Shown here one piece after another: positions 35,237 through 46,399 of a DNA stretch of 64,000 nt. Position 1 is the first letter of the stretch. Each line of letters starts with the position of its first letter. Both the position numbers and the translations under genes were made by a program. Under the pieces are notes generated by a model. The model was not told the origin of the DNA and made no database searches. It was given only the letters and a program-made list of their open reading frames with translations. The DNA comes from Adiantum capillus-veneris. Lineage: Eukaryota; Streptophyta; Polypodiopsida; Polypodiales; Pteridaceae. The stretch lies in NCBI GenBank assembly GCA_014529385.2, contig CM043953.1:108196549-108260548 (forward strand), written 5' to 3'.

Positions 35237-35449
35237 CTATATTGAACCAAGCATCTTGCCGGTGACCTTCCCAAGAGAATTCCACATGTCTTTCAAATCA
35301 ATGAGCATGATAAAATCTCCTTCGATCAAGAGAGGGTTAGAGAAATTGGGAAGGTCATAGCACAAATTAGTCCTCAAAGGCATAGAATAATGAGAATAAA
35401 TAATCACGACAGTATCTTCAAAGTCTCTTTGAGGGAGATAGCCACCCAA
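35237..35449 (-). pseudogene. AP-endonuclease-like fragment of the LINE
   Basis: A 70-codon frame with LPNFSNPLLIEGDFIMLIDLKDMW, resembling the endonuclease stretch LPN.PN.W...GDFNM.E..ED. Catalytic Asn of GDFN is missing. The copy at 54.9-55.25 kb reads GNF at the same place and continues to a possible SDH equivalent (SYHKPI). Confidence 0.45.
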
Positions 35450-37239
35450 TGCCCTCCATCACAACAAGTAGAGGTTTGAAAATTGTTTGTTGATAGAAGA
35501 TTTCTCTCCACTAACCTTCTATTCATATAAACAAACCAAGTCTAGCAAAAGAGAAAATATAATGCATCCATTTTTTGAAACACTAGGATCTAGTAGGGTC
35601 TATAACTCACTTACAATTCAAAGAGAAACTTGTGAGTTTGTAATTGATCATCTTCATCTATTTTTAGAGGCTTTGGCCAAGGATACAAAAGCTCTATTAG
35701 GGTCTTTAGACTTCTCTTTTTTTTCTCTTTTCCTCCTTTTTTTTCCTTTTTTTGCCAAAGTAGCCTCAAGCTCATAACAGGCCTTGAGGTGGCTCTCGAT
35801 CTCTCCAAATACTACAAAGGGCTAGCCCTAGCCAATATCCATGATCACTTACCCAACAAGGCAAAGAGAATGGCTTGATTCCACTCGTTCAAGTACCTTT
35901 TTTCCCAAGGGAAAAACTCATTTCCCTAATTTCTTGAATGATCTCTGTAAAGCTAGCTATTGAGAGCAGTCATTTTGAAATAGCCGATGGTTCTTGGCCT
36001 TCCAAAAATGCTAAAGGTAGCAGAACCTAACCGTTTGTACACAAATTAACAATGCTTGATTTGAGTTTGAAAAATTTAATAAAGGTAAATTTTTCTCCTT
36101 AGCCTAAGACATAAGGATGTCAATTAATTATTTAGGGGAGGAGGCCATAGACTATTCAAGCTAAAAATTATGTTTTCCAAGACACCTTTGAATTCTAGTT
36201 CAAGCTATGGAGGCTCTTTTTTTTTTTTTTCTTGTGAGTTGACCACTACCTCACTGTCATTACTATACCCCTGTAAGTTAGGAGACATGCCTTGGGCCTT
36301 GTCTACAGGGCTGCCATAATCAGCATCTTGGATGGGTGAAGAATCCTCACTAACATGCATGGTATTATCACTTGACAAGGTGTGGAGGTTGGTCCCCTCA
36401 CCTTGAACTTCTTCCCATTTAGAGCATTCATTGACAAAGGGATCAAACACATCATCCACTAGAGCAACATACCTGTTTTGACCTATTTGTGGAATATCGA
36501 TTTAGAGCCCTTAACCTATAGGACTGTTTTCTTGAGTCTAGCTTGGTAACCCTCAACGAATTATTCTCTCTTTACATGTCATGATCAACCTTAAAAAATG
36601 AGCTTTTTTGCCCTCTTGTATGCTTTTTAGAGCAGTGCTACGGTCCTTTTTACACAGTGACTCACAATCCAGATACTTCCTATACAAAATTTTCCATTTC
36701 ATAGGGGTAAGCATCCATAACTCCTTGGATGACCCCTTGTAGCTTAACCAGAAAAAGTTTCTACATCCTCAATCTTGTGGGTGAGCAATCAAACTTCCTC
36801 TGTCCTCTATCTTGTTGGCTTCATGAAGCTTACCATGAACTCTTGTGCCTCTAGATAGTTCACATGAATTCCCCCTTAGCCTTATTCCAGGATTTTGTGA
36901 GGACTCCTATGTGATCTTCTAGCAAAATTCACTTCCAAGAAACAACTTCATTCAACACTTTAAGTAGTGGTGCAAATATATAACAATTAAAAAAACAATT
37001 AAGAAAGAGAGGCATTTGTTGGGGCACGAGGAATTGATACTTAAGGCCTCTTCTTACTAATATTGGTCCAAAATTAACCATCCATAGGTCAATCTATCCC
37101 ACATTGTGCTATTAGCGTGACATCTTGTAGATATAGTGATAGGGACGAGGAGATGAGTGCATCCGTATATGCATGTACCCCAAAAAAACAGAAGATGAGA
37201 AGTATACTAAAAAAAAGAGTGTCTATGGTTATGTGATGG

Positions 37240-37440
37240 TGGCTCTACAAGGACTCTTTTCCTTCGGTTGGCATCATCTGTTCAACATGTGTGAAGGGGT
37301 CTCGTAGAGACCCTATTAGACATATGTTACATCTTTAGAAGGTACTATATGGGAATTTCCCTAATGCCTATTTTCATTGTTTTTAACAAGGACACCTCAT
37401 CAAGGATTGTAATGACTTGAGGAAGAAGCGAGACAAAAAA
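37240..37440 (+). pseudogene. Zinc-knuckle relic, LINE ORF1-like
   Basis: The plus-strand frame gives NAYFHCF, a stop, then QGHLIKDCNDLRKKRD: a CCHC knuckle with the first Cys changed to Tyr and an internal stop. The preceding LYGNFPN-like text resembles the lead-in to the knuckle in plant LINE ORF1. It is on the opposite strand to the LINE relic just left of it, so it belongs to a separate insertion or a rearranged piece. Confidence 0.35.
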
Positions 37441-37759
37441 GGCAGAGTCTCAACAAGCATTTCAACATGTTTGTAACAATATGCGACCAGACCTATGTTC
37501 TAAGGCTTGTAGGTAGGGACAAGTTACCCCTTCTTATCATACAAATACATATTTTGCTGGCTTTAAAACATAAAAGAATAAAAGAATGTTTGCAAAAATA
37601 ATCAATTTGGTGGCTCCAACAAGGTGCGAGAGCTTACTAGGGGAGATAAGGTTGGCTAGGCGCATGCACAGTACGGCTTGTCAGAGGATGTCGTCATCAT
37701 CATTGTCAAGCTATTGTCCCTCCCATCACTCCCTAGGCTAGTCTTTTCGCTTTCCATTT

Positions 37760-37762
<3 letters not shown>

Positions 37763-37794
<32 letters not shown>
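37763..37794. repeat. Poly(C) tract, 32 bp
   Basis: 32 consecutive C. Homopolymers of C this long are rare and are prone to sequencing error, so the length may not be exact. Confidence 0.85.
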
Positions 37795-37795
<1 letters not shown>

Positions 37796-38249
37796 CTTGT
37801 GGGGAATGGCACTGCACGACGCTCTCAAAAACAGCCTCATCTCAGCCCTTTCGAACCCAAACCCTAACCCTATCCTTAGTACTCAAGTAGGACATGTCTC
37901 TCCGTAGCGTGGCTATACCTCACTTTTGCAAACAAACCCTACTTGGTGACCTCAATGTCTCCAAACTTTGCTTGTGTTTCAGGTAATGAAGGCTTTGGTA
38001 ATGTTCCTTAGAAACTCTCATATGCTACTATGACTAGGATGCCTCAGCTCAATCCTCAAAGCCATTTTGTGCGTGAGCCTCTCCACGCCTTTGATCCTCA
38101 GGTAAGTTCCCAACTTTATTTGTTGTTTCTATGGAGTTTTCTGAACATTTTGATGCATTAAATGTCCCACATATTGAAATGAAAAAAATCCCTCCTTTGC
38201 ATGAAGTCCAAGCAGGGATTCACACAAGAAATGAACAATAGGGCACTAT

Positions 38250-39011
38250 TCCCAACCCTGCATTGGGTGATGACACTCCTGAGATAGGCGACCCTGATAA
38301 TAATGAAGCCTTTGTCACTATCCTTGCCAAATACCTGGAACTCTGGCATACTCAACTGCAACAGAGAGTTGTTATTGGTCTCTTATTGGTTTGTGCCATG
38401 GAGCCCGTCCTTCTCTAAAAGCTCTAAACGTTTGGGTCTCCCAACAGTGGACCAATAAAAACCTTAGAGTCACCGCAGTATTTGCCCAATAATTACTACT
38501 TTTTTTATTGGAAAACTCCAACTCTTCTCTTCAAGTAGTAGGGTAGGGACAATTGCTCATATTCAAACAGAAAAAGGACGAAAAAGTGAAGGAGGCTCTA
38601 CTTCGCTTCAAACAATACATAGACAGATGTTGTGTGAGAGAGCTACCACAAGATGAGAGATTATCAGTTCTACTTCGCTTCAAACAGTACATAGATAGAT
38701 GTCGTGTGACAGAGCTACCACAAGATGAGAGATTATCAGTTCTCTTCACATAGAGCTTGAGAAATGAAACTCTCAAAAAGGACCTACATGTGAAAGGATG
38801 CACGACCTTTGACCAAGTCACTAGAGAATCTCTATATCTAGTTAACAATTGTAAGGCCTACGGAGAGGTGACTGAAGATACAGACAACGCAACTAGTAGT
38901 GCCTCATCTCTGAAGAGCAAATCAAAAACAAAGAGAGATGTTCAAACTCCCTGGGAACCAATCATTGATCAAGTGGTCGAGGGGGTGATTATAAGAATAA
39001 AAAAAGGCTAA
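38250..39011 (+). pseudogene. Gag (retrotransposon capsid) of element B
   Basis: EAFVTILAKYLELWHTQLQQ (38.30-38.36 kb) and LIFKQKKDEKVKEALLRFKQ (38.55-38.61 kb) fit the retrotransposon Gag pattern F.Q.K..E.V.EA..RF..L...C...LPQ. A 72-bp in-frame tandem duplication (38598-38669, 38670-38741) repeats LRFKQYIDRC..ELPQDERL. The following stretch (38757-39011) continues with KKDLHVKGCTTFDQVTRES and a Ser/Lys-rich linker. A stop and small shifts occur. Gag assembles the particle; this copy is damaged. Confidence 0.65.
38598..38741 (+). repeat. 72-bp in-frame tandem duplication in Gag
   Basis: ctacttcgcttcaaaca begins both units (38598 and 38670). The copies differ at a few bases; 24 codons are added without a frame change. 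Confidence 0.9.
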
Positions 39012-39041
39012 AAAGAGAACCTGAATGTACGACAACCTCAT

Positions 39042-40029
39042 TTGAGGAGATGTAATACTTGTGGAGGGGATTACCCCACTCCATGGTGTAGCACTCAACC
39101 AAAGCCACAACAAATGCTAGGGCAACAACCGCATCTTCTGAACGATGGGAGAGTGATAGTCAACTACTCTCAACCAATACATGTGCCACAACCCACGAGA
39201 AACCAATACTCCATGGATGCAAAGACGCTCATGTTCATAGCCAATGATCAGGAGTATGGTATGTTTTGAAGAATATTCTTACCAGGACAAAACAACCATT
39301 GGCTGGATCACCAGCTATGAAACAAGGAGGTCCATGCTATGAGTGTGGAGGTGATCATTGGGCACGAAGTTGTCCAAACAAGGGTCCACAAATAGAATAA
39401 TTGTGTTCTGTGACGGTTGTGGCACAGACCATCTACACCAAAACTGTGTTAAAAATCTAGACTACAAAGGGAAAGCAACATTGAATGTTGTAGGTGTAAT
39501 GCCTTCTTCAAGCGGATCCGAGGTAGAACCCGCCATTCCTTTAAACGTGATGACTCGAGCTCAAGCTCAAGAAGCTGCCAAAAACAAACCAGCTGAAAAA
39601 GCCACATTCCCTGTTCAAATAGAATTTGAGAACATATCGGTGAGAACCTTCGGAAGAAGATCATGGAAAGGCAAACGAGACAAAATGAAAGCAAAGAGGC
39701 TGAAGGAGAAAGCGGCTTTGGAAACTGAACTGAATCAAACAAGAGAGCAGCTTAGACAAGATCAAGAAAGGAACAAAAACGCAAAGGGACCTAAAGAGTC
39801 AAAGACTAACTCGGGAGGTTTAGTCTTAGTGGAAAAAGTCTTTGAATCTTTAGATGCAATTTTGAAGGCCTATGAAGCTAGGCTAAAACCCAACCAAACC
39901 CAGGAGGATAGATGGTTGGCATATCCTCATCCAGGGTATGAAAAAGAGAGGTTGCAAATGTGCAAGGAGCTCATCCAAAAGGCCCTCTTATGGGACCAGT
40001 TCCAGATGCTCCAAAAATGGAGGTGCTAG
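39042..40029 (+). pseudogene. Nucleocapsid region of element B with three knuckle-like motifs
   Basis: Three Cys/His clusters occur in succession: CNTCGGDYPTPWC (39.05 kb, His replaced by Tyr), CYECGGDHWARSC (39.34 kb, a CX2CX3HX4C variant) and CDGCGTDHLHQNC (39.41 kb, same variant). A 223-codon frame starts at 39358 just before the third, and continues with PLNVMTRAQAQEAA, a basic stretch (RRSWKGKRDKMKAKRLKEK) and a coiled-coil-like charged segment, probably the linker to the protease. Stops separate the first two knuckles from the third. Expected role: binding element RNA. Confidence 0.55.
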
Positions 40030-40639
40030 TCCACAAAAAATTCCAAGAATTGGAAAGTCATGGTATTGTAAACAAAGACCAGGAAGAGCCAGGAGTTAAG
40101 GCACCTTTAGATACAAGGGAAGTAGCCAATACCACAGATGGGGTGGGCTCACAAGCAGTGATGTCTATTCCGGAGGTAGAAGAACCGTGGCCACAATCCT
40201 TGTGAGAATCAATCAGAAACCAAAAAGATGGTAGTGCTACTTTACAGTCAGCACCTATCTCTGAGATAAACATGGATCACGAATTTTCCCAGGAGATATA
40301 CGATCTTTATATGGGGATGCCGGGTCTGTTGTATCTGAAGAGAGTAAACCACGCTCTCTAAAGACTTTGCCATCTTTCATAGGAGAACTTGAAACAAAAT
40401 CGAAGGTTAAAATGGTACCTTCTTAGTGGAAAGCCACACCAAAAGTGATGGATACCAAGAGCTTGCATGAATTGATGTCTTCTCCTATACAATGCACACT
40501 TTATCTCTCAGAGCTACTGAAAATTAGACCGCATCTATGGGGCCAAATGGGCAAAACCTGGAAAACATGGGGTTGAAAATCCCTTCTCATGACCAACTTG
40601 CATACAAAACATGGATGACACCTCGCCTAAGAAGCCACA

Positions 40640-40860
40640 GGCAAAGAAAGTACCAGTAAATAAGGTGGGTGACTACTATGAAGGAGAAGAAGGAAACACC
40701 ACCTTACCACTTGAGTACAAAGGCATAAAGACGGTTGCTATATTAGATAGTGGGGCCAAAATTTCCATTGCGACCAAAGAAATATGAAAAAATGGGGAAA
40801 GCCTGCTCTTAGGAAAACTTGAATGAAACTGCAATTAGCGGATGGATACATGGAACTGGG
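40640..40860 (+). pseudogene. Retropepsin remnant of element B
   Basis: The frame GDYYEGEEGNTTLPLEYKG continues to VAILDSGAKISIATKEI and then a stop. LDSGA is the intact retropepsin active-site motif, and the lead-in matches GLYFQGDESNVTIPITTKG in element A's protease. The second half (ILG motif) is lost to frameshifts. Confidence 0.65.
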
Positions 40861-41379
40861 TTTATGGCCTTGAACAGGTAAGCCCAAGTCGCCATTAAAA
40901 ATACATGGCATAAAAGTCAGAGTCGGGCAGCTAAGCCACTAAATGAGCAAGGCATTAGTCCCAAACCTTCATGTAATATTCTCTGTGGTCTGATCTTCTT
41001 AGTTATTCTAGGTACTACTCAAGCTGGAAGAGTTGAGCAAATTTATGTTGTGTCGCTCATGCTGGTATAGGTGAGCATAAGAGTTGAATTCATTGTAGTA
41101 TAGTGGTAAGTGAAGGAGGAAGTCCAAAAGACACTCACGCACTCAGCAGAGTGAGGAATGAGTGGACAAGCTTCTACATCAAAAACCCTTCTTGGAAACG
41201 TGGAAGCTATTGAGACATCCTTTGATGTCACATGTGCTACATTTGTTCCTTGAAGCACCCATCAACTCCATCTCTTACACTACATGCTTTTGTTTGACAA
41301 ATTTTCCTATGCATATAGAGTGTCCCATAATTGACACTTGCATTAGACACTCTTCCTTTGTTTCTCCCAAGCACTCACC

Positions 41380-41814
41380 TTGCATGACAGGTACTTCAAG
41401 TCCAAATGCTCAACTCCAATAAGAGCGTATACCAAAGGTACTTTTTTCCCACTGGGTTTTTTCCCTTTGGTCATCCAGGTTTTAGACCCTAATCTAGAAT
41501 CACATCATCTTCTTGTATATATTCCTTCTACATCAGCAATAAAGAAATGGCTACCCAAATCAATCAACAATGACTTGGAGCAAACACAACAGGTCTCCAT
41601 ATTCTTATCAAGAGCATCTTTTATCTTCAAGGGTGACAACAAGGCTCCATCAAACAATGGCAAGTCAAAGAATGGCCAACAACGACAAGCAATGAAAAAT
41701 TCAGCAAGTGAGCTATCCACAATAACCATACGTAGCTCACACAGAGATTCAACATTGGCTACCTATTGTGGAAAACTCAAATTGCAGTGGACCTTGAAAA
41801 AAAATCCATCATAA
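41380..41814 (+). CDS. 144-aa open frame of element B, unclassified
   Basis: Open from an ATG with a hydrophobic stretch near residues 20-50 (FFPLGFFPLVIQVL), then a basic, Ser/Asn/Gln-rich C-terminal half. It lies in the region between the protease and the PPT where pol is expected, but shows no RT, RNase H or integrase motif. It may be chance, or a remnant of an extra ORF. Its neighbours in other frames give nothing better. Confidence 0.25.
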   Translation: MHDRYFKSKCSTPIRAYTKGTFFPLGFFPLVIQVLDPNLESHHLLVYIPSTSAIKKWLPKSINNDLEQTQQVSIFLSRASFIFKGDNKAPSNNGKSKNGQQRQAMKNSASELSTITIRSSHRDSTLATYCGKLKLQWTLKKNPS

Positions 41815-42081
41815 AGTCCACGCCCCAAAGAGGTTCAGTTCTACAAGCTCAGACACATCAACATCCATCTTCCCAACGGCCAAGACTGGCAACAAAGAGG
41901 ACAATGCGCAATAAGAAGAAAATTTGACTTTACAATCATGCTCATATCAGGTATCAACAACACGCAATTATGAATCACTCTAGGAAGGGGGAGCATCATC
42001 AACGACAAAGCACTTCCCAACCTGAAGTCCAATCTTGAAGACAAAGCTGAAGACAACCCTATGACAAGACTGCACAAGGTC

Positions 42082-42116
42082 GTGTCAAGGGACGACATGA
42101 ATTAGGAAGGGGGAAA
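42082..42116 (+). promoter_or_regulatory. Degenerate hairpin and PPT of element B
   Basis: gtgtcaagggacgacat (42082-42098) is a decayed form of the hairpin in the other elements; aggaagggggaaa (42104-42116) is the PPT directly before the LTR. Confidence 0.65.
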
Positions 42117-42961
42117 TGTTTGAGGACAGATCAAATGGGCACCCACCTAGCCAGACACTACATTTGTAGTTTACTATTTTGCCGAGCTAGTGTAGTAATA
42201 CTCCGTGTAAATCCTGATTACAGAGTAGTGGATCAATCCCGTGAGTTGTAATGATGTCATGATAATTGTAAAGGTCCATGTGAGCCGTCTACTGGCCATT
42301 TAGAAAGCCCTAGGTATAAAGGTCAATAACTTTAACGTGAGAGGAAGGCTTATCTTTAGAAGAAGAAGGAGCTCTGAAAACGTACGCTCAAGCTATGAGC
42401 TGCTCCAAACTTGTAATCGACTTTTCTATGATTGGGTAATCCTTTTTCAAATCTAAAACTTGCATTGTGTTCCTCTCTCTTTGCTCTTTCAATTAAGTGT
42501 AAGCATTGTCAGTTTTGTTGTGGTTCGCGACTACGTGTTTGTGAGTTGTAATTGCGGATTTGAGTGCTTAAATCACTATTTGTAATCGTTTTGACCATAG
42601 GAGAGTGTTCTTAGACCATAGGACAACGTTTCTGGCATGATCTGTTGCAGTTTTCATGACCTTTTTCATGATGGATCATGATTTTTGTACCTTGTCGGAT
42701 TGCAACCAGACTTGCTAGAATAGTGCCCTTAGGTGTCCTTGACCTCCTCCTAAAGTTTTGTTGCATTTCCATTCCATTCGAGTGCCAAAATGGCGTGATG
42801 ACCTAGAGCTGTGAGAAAGGACATAGGTAGATTTTCGTGACCTTTGGGTGTTGGTTTGCTTGTCGAGTTAGTGTGTGTGCTTGTTAAGGTTCACTTCTTG
42901 AGATTGACGATCTCATAGAGTCTCCGTGCCCCATCCGGGTTACTTTTGCTGAGTATTGACA
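42117..42961 (+). repeat. 3' LTR of element B
   Basis: 845 bp from tgtttgagga to gagtattgaca, so TG...CA ended. A TATA-like ggtataaagg lies near 42.31 kb. Its last 120 bp resembles the end of the element C LTR (53073-53891), both finishing in attgaca. Confidence 0.65.
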
Positions 42962-43218
42962 TTATGTTAGTGCCAGAAGGCTATGCTACATACGTCCTTT
43001 GCAGTGACCCGCTAACAGCTACTGATATGGATAAAATTCATTCCATTGCTGATTTTCCTAGACCAACAATAGTCAAGGGGGTTCAAGCCTTCATGGGACA
43101 TTGTGGATATTACAGATGGTTAATTTACATGTACACTATAATTGCAAAACCCATGTATAGCTTGATTACACACTTTGAGTGGACTGAAGCAGTGGAGAAA
43201 TCCAACAAAAAACAATAA
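42962..43218 (+). pseudogene. Ty3/gypsy RT C-terminal fragment
   Basis: TATDMDKIHSIADFPRPTIV, then GVQAFMGHCGYYR and AKPMYSLITHFEWTEAVEKS: the conserved end of gypsy RT (connection to RNase H). The open frame ends at 43218. It follows the element B LTR directly, and an apparent Met upstream lies inside the LTR, so the join is an insertion or recombination junction. It is not closely similar to gypsy-A or gypsy-B. Confidence 0.8.
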
Positions 43219-44814
43219 AGCTGTCTTTTTCAATGGATTTTCTTAATTATTGGATTTTCACTTTGCTTTTTTAGCGCATTTTGTTATTTTCTTTGATTTT
43301 TTAATAAACAGGTCAAAAATTAATAATAAATAGCGAAGGAGCTAAAATGGAAAAACTGAAGACAGGTGGTGATCAGAAAGTCAAGGCGAACAAGCACAAA
43401 AAAATTCAATCAAATCGGAAGATGGAAGCGGGAAGCCTAAATTAGGCGGCCAGACCTACTTTTGCAGAATTCTTGCAGAATGAGCTACAAGAATCCGATT
43501 GGGAAAATTTTTGAGTCTAACGTAGATTTCACGGCCTAGTAGGACTAACGAGGGAATCTGGGGGAAAATGGTTTGGGAAGTCTGGGTATAGATATTCCAG
43601 GTAGGCTAAAATCACCTCATTTCCACTTGTTGCCTTTGGAGAGAGAGCTTTTCGACCTCTTTCGTGCGTCTTTTCCAAAGTCTATAGTCACTTTTTTCCA
43701 GCGCCGTCTCACACGAGACATGAGGGGTAAGTTCTTTACTCATCAATGATCCATTTTGTACAGCCGGAAGCTAGTCTAAACCCCTAGAAAAAACCCTAGA
43801 ATCCGAGCAGTGCACGAAGACCTACAACCAAAAATCGACCATAGCGGCCTGTCAGCTCAACCAAATCGGATGAGATTTGAATTGTAGCATGCCCCAACAT
43901 AATAGAACACTTCTATATCACCAGTTCACCATTTGGCAAGGGTCGAGGGGGTCCCAAGTAGAAAAGCTAGGTTTTGGCAGATGCTAGAATTGCATTCTGA
44001 TTCCACAGACAGCTTGCATACGAGGTCTACACACAATGTATATGATTGATTTCATAAAATCAATCAAGCGAAGCTCTTGAAAAGTAGAAAACGATTGGAA
44101 GACTAGAAAGCGTCAAATTTGACATACGGGGTCAAATTGACTTCAAATGGGCCAAAATTGGATGAGTTGCTTCACGACTATGTTGCGGACAAGTCCAAAG
44201 CCTCAAAAGTGACTAACCAACACTACAGGTCATGTAGTCACAAAAATCAAAGATTTCAGAGTCGTCAAAGCACAAAGGGATGCCGGCAAGACCAAACTTT
44301 ACCAAATTCATTTTAGGACTTGTTTTAGGTGTACAGTATGTGTTTAGGTCAAAATTTTTAAGTTTTGCAAGAAAAATGTGACTGTTGTAAATAATCATGA
44401 TTATTTAATTTCACATTATTTTGGCTTGAAAGTTACATCATCACCTAACCTATCACTAGTACACACCTATGACATGTCAAAATTCAAGTATGAGCCAAAA
44501 TGATCACATATAACTCGGAAAATTGCAAAAAAATGCAAAGAAGTCCTTGCAAGCCAAATTCTGAGTTATGAGCCACATTTTTTGATCCAAATCACCTCAT
44601 ATCACATACACAAGGTCTATACAATACCTAGAACCAAGTTGTACCAAAAAATGCTCATTTTGGTAGAAAAGGTAATAATCATAATTATTTACTTTTTGGC
44701 CAAAATGTGAGAAATTTGCTATTTTGCCATCATACATCCAAAGTACATGATGTCTTAAGCCCACTAGCCAAGTTTGAACAAATTTGGAGCTCAGAATCTC
44801 AAAATCTCTTTACA
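43219..44814. other. Non-coding, possibly LTR/leader-derived
   Basis: No domain-bearing frame. Short passages (tttaggtcaaaatt, ttgtaaataatcatgatt near 44.34-44.40 kb) parallel the element C LTR near 53.6 kb, suggesting a diverged LTR or leader. TTACA at 44810-44814 is the presumed target site of gypsy-A. Confidence 0.4.
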
Positions 44815-46386
44815 TGTCATAATAATCAATATCTAATTCTCCTAAATGATTTTCTCATGTTAAACTGATCATTTAATATGGGGAAGTGCCAGGGGAGAAA
44901 AAGCTAGAGTATTGGTTAAGTTACCAGACCGGCCACAGCAGGGATCCAAAGGGGGGGCCATCTGCAAAAGAGCCATGTGAAACAATGGGCTAAAAAGACC
45001 CTAAGGTTCAGCCCATTAAGACTTCCAAAATGCTAAGGTTCCAAAATTCAAAGGTTATGTCCAAAGGTCAACCTTAAGGAATTGGATGCTTTGTGTGTGA
45101 CCAAAAAAGTCTTGCATATCCCTACATACGAGGGGGTGATCCTAGCAAGTAGGGGATGAGAGAGAAATCCACACACACACACACACAAGCCCCCTTGACA
45201 CAAAGGGAATGAAGGACACATGTCAGATGCCTAAGCTAGTTGCTCCCAAAGTGTGCTCAATTCCTATTGGATGACCCTTGAAGTGGACCAATGAGAATTA
45301 GGCTAGAGCAAATTTAGCCTAATTAATTTTAAAACACCTAATAAAAAGAACCAATGAAAATTAAGTCTCCTGGATGATTATTGGACAGCCTGTGAAGGGC
45401 TCCAATAGGAATTGAGCAGCCCAATGGGCTACTTAATTCCTATTGGTCAGAATGGGGAAAGGTCCAATGGGGATTTAATTCATTTAAATCAATTAAGTTT
45501 AATTGATTAAGCTCTCACAAAAGTGGAAAGGGGGACACATGTCAAAAGGCTATCACTTATGCTGCTTAATAGCTATTGGCTTGACTTGGGGAGGTCCAAT
45601 AGGGGAAAAGCAAGAGCAAATAGCAAGAGGGCTCGCCCAAGAGAGAGAGGGGGCTGATTTTTGGAAGGCATTAACACACACACACTCACAGAATCTCATG
45701 TGTGAAGAAAGAGAAGACTATCTCTTCCCAAGCTTTAATGGAGAACTCATCACCTACTCCAAGCTTGTGAGATAGAAGCCTACATCAACACACTCTTGGC
45801 ATGTGGATGCAAATCCAACCAAGAGCCAAGCTTCAATGCATGCTCATCTCCTCTACCAAGCTAATTACTAAGCTAAGCTAAGCTAATATGAGTGATTATG
45901 TGAGGAGATGTACATCTTTCTCGTAAGATACTCCTTCCTCTCAATCTACTCTCATACCTTGCTAGCTCTCACCATCTTCGAAGGTGTGTGAGGTCTTGGG
46001 TCTGAGAACGGGGATAATGAAAGTTGTGTTTGCTAAGTGTTTTTCTTAGTGCACGAAGCTTTCATCTTCATTGCACTAGCTAGTCTTGAAGGAACACAAA
46101 GAATTGTATTGTACAATGTCTCTCTTGATGGGAGAAACCATAATACAAAGCCTTTTTGAGGGGGGACCGGCTCCATGCAAATCCGGTCCTCAATTGTTGT
46201 CAATAGCTTAATTTCTCTCTCTTTTGAAAGTATTGTTGATGCTATCTAACTAGGTGTTATGATTTTAGTTGCTCTCTCCACCCAAGCACTCTTGTAATTC
46301 TCATTAGGAATCTATTCTAATGAAATGCCCACTATGTTCATGCTAATTTCCTCTACACATAAGTTTCTAGACCATTAAATGTTACA
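44815..46386 (+). repeat. 5' LTR of gypsy-A
   Basis: 1572 bp, tgtcataataatc to aaatgttaca. Its first 1435 bp matches 49999-51497 with scattered substitutions and small indels. It contains a short (CA)n near 45171-45187. Confidence 0.9.
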
Positions 46387-46387
46387 T

Positions 46388-46399
46388 TGGTATCAGAGC
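46388..46399 (+). promoter_or_regulatory. Primer binding site of gypsy-A
   Basis: tggtatcagagc, one base after the LTR; tRNA-Met type. Confidence 0.92.

Larger units (their letters stand above)
33340..37130 (-). mobile_element. LINE-like (non-LTR) retrotransposon relic, copy 1
   Basis: Read on the minus strand. At 33.69-33.47 kb the text LPSLMKFFLWKVVVHYYWDK leads, after a frameshift, to CLGCKVVIEDPFHLFKNC, fitting the zf-RVT domain that ends plant LINE polyproteins (FLW..., C..C, E..HLF..C). At 35.45-35.24 kb DLPNFSNPLLIEGDFIMLID fits the GDFN region of the LINE AP endonuclease, with Asn replaced by Ile. Charged frames at 36.72-36.2 kb may be ORF1. RT motifs between 34.9 and 33.8 kb are not clear. 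No poly(A) or target duplication could be fixed. Segments are repeated at 54308-55909 and, inverted, at 60.6-61.65 kb, which supports mobile origin. Confidence 0.5.
38030..42961 (+). mobile_element. Element B: gag-protease LTR retroelement, 5' LTR not found
   Basis: Order on the plus strand: Gag (about 38.25-39.0 kb), zinc knuckles (39.05-39.47 kb), long charged spacer (to 40.2 kb), retropepsin (40.67-40.8 kb), about 1.2 kb without a known domain, hairpin and PPT (42082-42116), and LTR (42117-42961). RT, RNase H and integrase are absent before the LTR. The knuckle (C..CGxDHL...C) and PLNVMTR text and the protease lead-in match element A, so both belong to one broader family. No 5' LTR is visible upstream; the 5' limit is approximate. 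Confidence 0.6.

Noticed and set aside
38531-38848. 105-codon minus-strand frame with an internal repeat
   Set aside because: Shadow of the duplicated Gag segment, which matches the Gag pattern on the plus strand.
42946-42961. Start of the gypsy RT fragment at its first Met
   Set aside because: These bases belong to the end of the element B LTR; RT-like text begins only after 42961.
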